A program made the position numbers and the translations under genes. From assembly GCA_024449915.1 (NCBI GenBank), contig JAMZAV010000158.1, positions 806,001 to 870,000 of the forward strand: 64,000 nt of DNA. The letters run 5' to 3'. A model generated the notes under the pieces. That model was not told the DNA's origin. It searched no databases and saw only the letters and a program-made list of their open reading frames with translations. This stretch comes from Sweltsa coloradensis (lineage: Eukaryota > Arthropoda > Insecta > Plecoptera > Chloroperlidae). Positions 60,554 through 64,000 of the stretch are shown piece after piece. Each line of letters starts with the position of its first letter. Positions within the stretch are counted from its first letter, which is position 1.

Positions 60554-60777
60554 TATTCTGGAGGATGTTACGTCACACGGCGTGTTTCTGGAGTGTGACG
60601 TCACACGACGACGTGTTTCTGGAGGATGTTACGTCACACGGCGTGTTTCTGGAGAGTGTGACGTCACACGACGTGTTTCTGAGAGTATGACGTCACACGA
60701 CGTGTTTCTGGAGAGTGTGACGTCACATGACGTGTTTCTGGAGAGTGTGACGTCACATGACGTGTTTCTGGAGGGAG
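60554..60777 (+). repeat. Minisatellite (~30-bp unit) carrying repeated CRE sites
   Basis: About eight units of GTGTTTCTGGAGAGTGTGAC followed by GTCACACGAC. TGACGTCA occurs at 60596-60603, 60659-60666, 60688-60695, 60718-60725 and 60748-60755; TTACGTCA occurs in two further units (near 60568 and 60630). The last four full sites are 29-30 bp apart. The ORF through the array is a by-product of the repeat. Confidence 0.9.
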
Positions 60778-61048
60778 GCCGGTAGAGGGAAAGCAAGGAA
60801 GAGATGGCAGGAAGACAGAAGGCACTTTATACGAGCTAGGGTGATGACGACGGGTTGCGGAACAGCGAAGAGAAGTCCAACCTTTCCTCCCTGAAGGAAT
60901 AGAAAGAACTAGCGAAGTCGAGCAAGTTTTTAATTCAATGTCAAAAGGTCTTAAATGAAGAATGGCATAAAACATGATTTGCAAATTGTTGGTAATTGCT
61001 AGAGTATTTATAGCTTGTCATTCAGAGAATAATGAGATGAGTATTGTG

Positions 61049-61066
61049 GTGGGGGGGCGGGGGGGG
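61049..61066 (+). repeat. G-rich tract
   Basis: GGTGGGGGGGCGGGGGGG: two long G runs split by one C, G-quadruplex capable. Confidence 0.7.
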
Positions 61067-61409
61067 ACTAGTCGGTGCTTACGAAAGAAATATCGCTCAA
61101 GTGAGTAACGAATGCTTTATCAACCTTTTTGCATCGATAGCACCTTGGTAATTGTTCTACTAGGAACTGCTTGACGCGTGTCTCCAAACAACGCCGAAGA
61201 ATTCGACGACGACGTGGTTCTCACACACTGACAGGACTAAGACGATGACGACGCCATTGTCCGAACGAGACAACAGGGAAGGAATGCAGAGCGAGGCGGA
61301 TAGAGAGATCGGATTTCACAACTCCTGCGCTTTGCTTTCATTCATCCTTTCATTCGCTAGAAACAATGGCCTCTCTCAGGACCTCTGTCGGAAGTTTTAT
61401 CATCGCAAG

Positions 61410-61532
61410 ATGGCGGAGCTGTCTCATAGAGCGATATCATCGTCTTACTCTTATCCATATGAGGAGCAGGATGATGAACGGTTACAGACAGACCAGATCA
61501 CACAGACACGAGCATCTTCTTTACGAAGCTGA
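61410..61532 (+). CDS. Possible first coding segment or small ORF, unrecognised
   Basis: ATG at 61410 sits inside CAAGATGGCGG (61406-61416), at once a strong Kozak context and a perfect YY1 site, as at many metazoan genes whose start codon overlaps YY1. The 40-codon frame begins MAELSHRAISSSYSYPYEEQ and ends at TGA. It resembles no family I know. An overlapping frame from ATG 61366 (context AACAATGG) is equally open, which weakens the call. No convincing splice donor was found. The GC-richer setting and the upstream CRE array make a 5' gene end conceivable, but this may be chance. Confidence 0.15.
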   Translation: MAELSHRAISSSYSYPYEEQDDERLQTDQITQTRASSLRS

Positions 61533-61548
61533 GTGTTTATTCTCACCA

Positions 61549-61567
61549 CCGGCAATCCTGACTGAAG
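61549..61567 (+). repeat. SINE family S1 tail signature, copy 5
   Basis: CCGGCAATCCTGACTGAAG is identical to 20018-20036. The head upstream is not recognisable. Confidence 0.5.
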
Positions 61568-61994
61568 GGGGTTCCTGACCTTACAATGGTGAATTTTCAT
61601 ATTTGTGTCTGTAGAGACACTTCTTATACATGAAAGAGTGAATTTAGTGATTCTAAATTTAAAGTTTGTGGATTTGTTTTAGTTATGAGTATTAGTTAAT
61701 ATCGATATAATTTGTTGAACAATGCGCGTCAAATAGCTTTCCTGGTGTGATCGTAATGATATTAAAATTAAATTAGTTCTGACTATAATACAGTTCGGTT
61801 AGATGGAAGACAGAAACTTCACAAATAGCAATATGAAGTTCTGTTCTAATGTCCACCAATATTACAATTATTTACAAAAAGAAATGGATTGTGGATCTTA
61901 TAATGTAAATATCAGCTGTAACTACTACATAAACATAGTATAAATACTGGTCACAGGTAGCTAAGCAAGTATTGTGAACGCTGGATAAAGACAA
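61568..61994. other. AT-rich stretch, nothing recognised
   Basis: No supported feature. Confidence 0.4.
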
Positions 61995-62119
61995 AGGGAG
62001 CGAAGCTGGCCTACACGTGTCACCTTAATCTACCCATCTGTCCATGCGCGAGTCACGTTTCACGATAAAAACCGAACGTGACCACCGATTTGCATGCGTT
62101 TCACGTTTAAATAAATAAA
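61995..62119 (+). repeat. Family D repeat, copy 4, truncated
   Basis: GGGAGCGAAGCTGGCC, ATCTGTCCATGCGCGAGTCA and CGTTTCACGATAAAAACCGA match copy 2 at 38.7 kb, followed by CCACCGATTTGCATG. It then stops at the CTAG end of a family A element (62120), so the tRNA-Ala-like terminus is missing here. Confidence 0.6.
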
Positions 62120-62887
62120 CTAGGAAAACGCTAAAGTCCCGCCGCGTTGATGGATGAGCTTTTTAAAGTTTTTAGTTTGCGTGGGATATCTTTACATTTG
62201 CAAGTGCTTTGTTTTGTTGCCTACGCATTGTAGTGATTGTTGTCAAGTTTCTATTGTTTCTTGTCAATTTTTATTATTTACCGTAAAAAACTTATATTAA
62301 AAGCTTTATTTCTATGAATTCTGGCTAACTTTTTCAACTTTTTCTTTTAAAAGGTAATACATCACCATAACCTTAATGTCCATGTATAATATGAACGTTG
62401 TAGCCCCACCCGTTTGGTCAGAATTGGACCAAATGGCACGAAAATATCGCACAAAAAATCAAAAAACTTATATTAAAAGCTTTTTTACAAGAGATTCTGG
62501 CTAACTTTTTCAACTTTTTCTTTAAAAATGTACTACATCATCATAACTTCAATGTCCATGTATAACATGAACGTTGTAGCCCCACCCGTTTGGTCAGAAT
62601 TGGCCCAAATGGCACGAAAATATCGCACAAAAAATCGAAAAAAATCGTAAAAGTACGATATTCATGAGAAATATTCCTTCGATTGTACCCAAAAACAATA
62701 CACCTCTAAGTTCAGAGATTTCGAAGGTCCTGTCAAATTTTCATCAAGATCGGATATGCCGTTTGCCTGGGAGAGAGTTAACAAACAGACAAAAAAAAAA
62801 AAAAAAAAAAAAACAAAAAAAAAAAAACACCCGAGCTAAATTTTTTGGGGGGTCAGTGAAATTGAAGTCTTCGCTTCGCTCATCCAA
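62120..62887 (-). mobile_element. Helitron-like family A, copy 5 (two second-type core units)
   Basis: On the minus strand it runs A|TTGGATGAGCGAAGCGAAG (ending at 62887) to CCTAG|T (62120-62123). Two tandem units of about 175 bp begin AAAAAACTTATATTAAAAGC (62286 and 62463) and share CAACTTTTTC and CGTTGTAGCCCCACCCGTTT. GAGATTTCGAAGGTCC, an A-rich run and ACACCCGAGCTAAATTTTTT follow. The 55.7-kb copy has one such unit. No coding capacity. Confidence 0.8.
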
Positions 62888-62942
<55 letters not shown>

Positions 62943-62985
62943 AGAAATAAATAAATAATAAATAAATAAATAAATACATACATAA
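62888..62985 (+). repeat. (AAAT)n microsatellite
   Basis: A TAAA tetranucleotide run of ~98 bp with a few interruptions (an AGAA at 62942 and CATA near 62978), directly next to the family A 5' end. It is probably the expanded tail of the SINE on the minus strand. Confidence 0.9.
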
Positions 62986-63083
62986 ATAAAATTCTTATTA
63001 AGAGTCTACCCGTGCACTCAGTCAGGTAAACGAGGCTGTCCTCACTGACACAGGGGATAATTGAACCCGGCACCTCCACCAAA
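62986..63083 (-). repeat. SINE with GGGTAGACT tail, bearing the tRNA-Ala-terminus motif at its head
   Basis: On the minus strand it starts TTTGGTGGAGGTGCCGGGT (63065-63083 on plus), continues TCAATTATCCCC (B-box like GGTTCAATTATCC), and ends CTGACTGAGTGCACGGGTAG, ACTCTTAATAAG and the (TTTA)n tail. The tail matches 14.2 and 17.5 kb. This is the only copy of the 19-mer placed at the start of a SINE; it may be a different use of the same motif. Confidence 0.55.
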
Positions 63084-64000
63084 AGGGGTCAAGCAAAATG
63101 AAGTTTTATTTCGGTATTCTTATTCGTAAATCTGTTGATTACAAGTTCCTATATTTAGTGTATTTGGGATGTTCCCGCACACGAGATGGTTTTAACGTGA
63201 GTGATAATACATTAATTTTGGTTTAGTTTTCAGTACCTATATTCGTGGACAGTTCTGTCTTGTTTAGGTCATTCTGAAAATGTAAGGTTCAAGATTTTGT
63301 AAACTGACAAGAATTATGTGGATCTTAACAATTTTATAAATATCGACGAAAGCTCGCTGAAAGCTAGTAAAATGGCACCATTTGCAGCTCCCCCAGATCC
63401 CCCATTATATCAGGATACATACTTTTCCCGGAACAATTCTTTGATCGGCAGATTTAATTTTTTTGAATGTAGGCCCTGTCGCTCTATTCTATGTCCTCTA
63501 ATCTAACGAGGATACCGTCACAAATCACAGCTGTAACTAAACAGTGACTATAGATACTTTACTCACGAGGATACGTGGATCGTTGAGCGCTCTTCTGTGG
63601 TCACGTGTTGTGGTTCCCGCTTACACCGACTACCACTCACTCTAACGTCGCGCAGATATGCGATCCACTCGCCCCGTCAGTGTGGGGACAAACCTGGCTT
63701 GATGAGGCCCGAGAACAAGTGACGGGCGACCCCTACACAACCCCCTAGGGGGGGGCGACGCACCCCGTAATGAACAATCATACACAAATCCAGCGTCGTC
63801 GTCGGTTATGATGAGCTCAGGAAGCAGAGGGGGGAGATGTCGTAATGTGCGATGGACAGTTGTGAGATAATTATGGAGTGTGGGGAAAGAATGTAAATCT
63901 GTCGAGATCTGCAAATCGATGAAATTCTCGATCTCGATATTCAGCACTTTCTGGTTTAGAATGTTTGGCCTGTTATATATTGTTGTGGGGAATTTGCCCA
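63084..64000. other. End of window: AT-rich then GC-richer, no gene called
   Basis: 63590-63840 is GC-richer. On the minus strand CCTCGTGAGTAAAG (about 63560-63573) resembles a splice donor, but no exon with a clear start lies upstream: the open frame at 63642-63947 begins at GTG and has no known family. Confidence 0.35.

Noticed and set aside
60489..60984. Repeat-containing ORFs on both strands
   Set aside because: Open only because the ~30-bp minisatellite lacks stops in those frames.

Overview
This window looks like non-coding DNA from a metazoan nuclear genome. It is AT-rich, has no operon-like ORF packing, and holds many diverged repeat copies, tRNA-like promoter boxes, microsatellites and hairpin (MITE-like) elements. 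The repeat style (Helitron-like elements with internal tandem repeats and microsatellites, tRNA-derived SINEs, CXC-domain transposon remnants) fits a marine invertebrate, possibly a mollusc or other lophotrochozoan. That placement is inference and the species cannot be named. I found no intact, recognisable protein-coding gene, and the long ORFs are compositional or repeat artefacts. The window is best read as intergenic or long-intron DNA.

Layout. 0-0.5 kb is a near-complete ~487-bp foldback element. 2.7-3.1 kb holds a tandem duplication and the first copy of a repeat family (family D) ending in an exact tRNA-Ala 3'-CCA-like 19-mer. 8.35-8.43 kb is a small hairpin made of two inverted copies of that 19-mer. 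10.5-11.4 kb carries Helitron-like family B pieces. 13.8-23.5 kb has scattered tRNA-derived SINEs. 30.0-30.8 kb has two MITEs, one hAT-like with a degenerate 8-bp target duplication. 33.0-35.1 kb is a ~2.1-kb long-TIR DNA transposon with a broken gene that keeps an LPPT motif, a CXC cysteine domain and an acidic tail. 36.0-37.7 kb has two minisatellites. 38.7 and 44.6 kb have further family D copies. 42.1, 48.9, 52.3, 55.7 and 62.1 kb are five copies of a Helitron-like family A, all with CTAG|T ends. 46.8 kb is a palindromic family B element. 48.6-48.8 kb is an inverted pair of tRNA-Asn-like sequences. 59.9-61.6 kb is a GC-richer stretch with a CRE-bearing minisatellite and a possible start codon in a YY1 context. 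62.0-63.1 kb is a nest of family D, Helitron A, a microsatellite and a SINE.

The most interesting signal is the exact 19-mer ACCCGGCACCTCCACCAAA, present six times at five loci. Its first 17 bases match the 3' end of mature tRNA-Ala, including the CCA that eukaryotic genomes do not encode. In three copies it ends repeat bodies that have otherwise diverged strongly. Next come the five Helitron-like copies, which share termini while swapping internal tandem-repeat cores.
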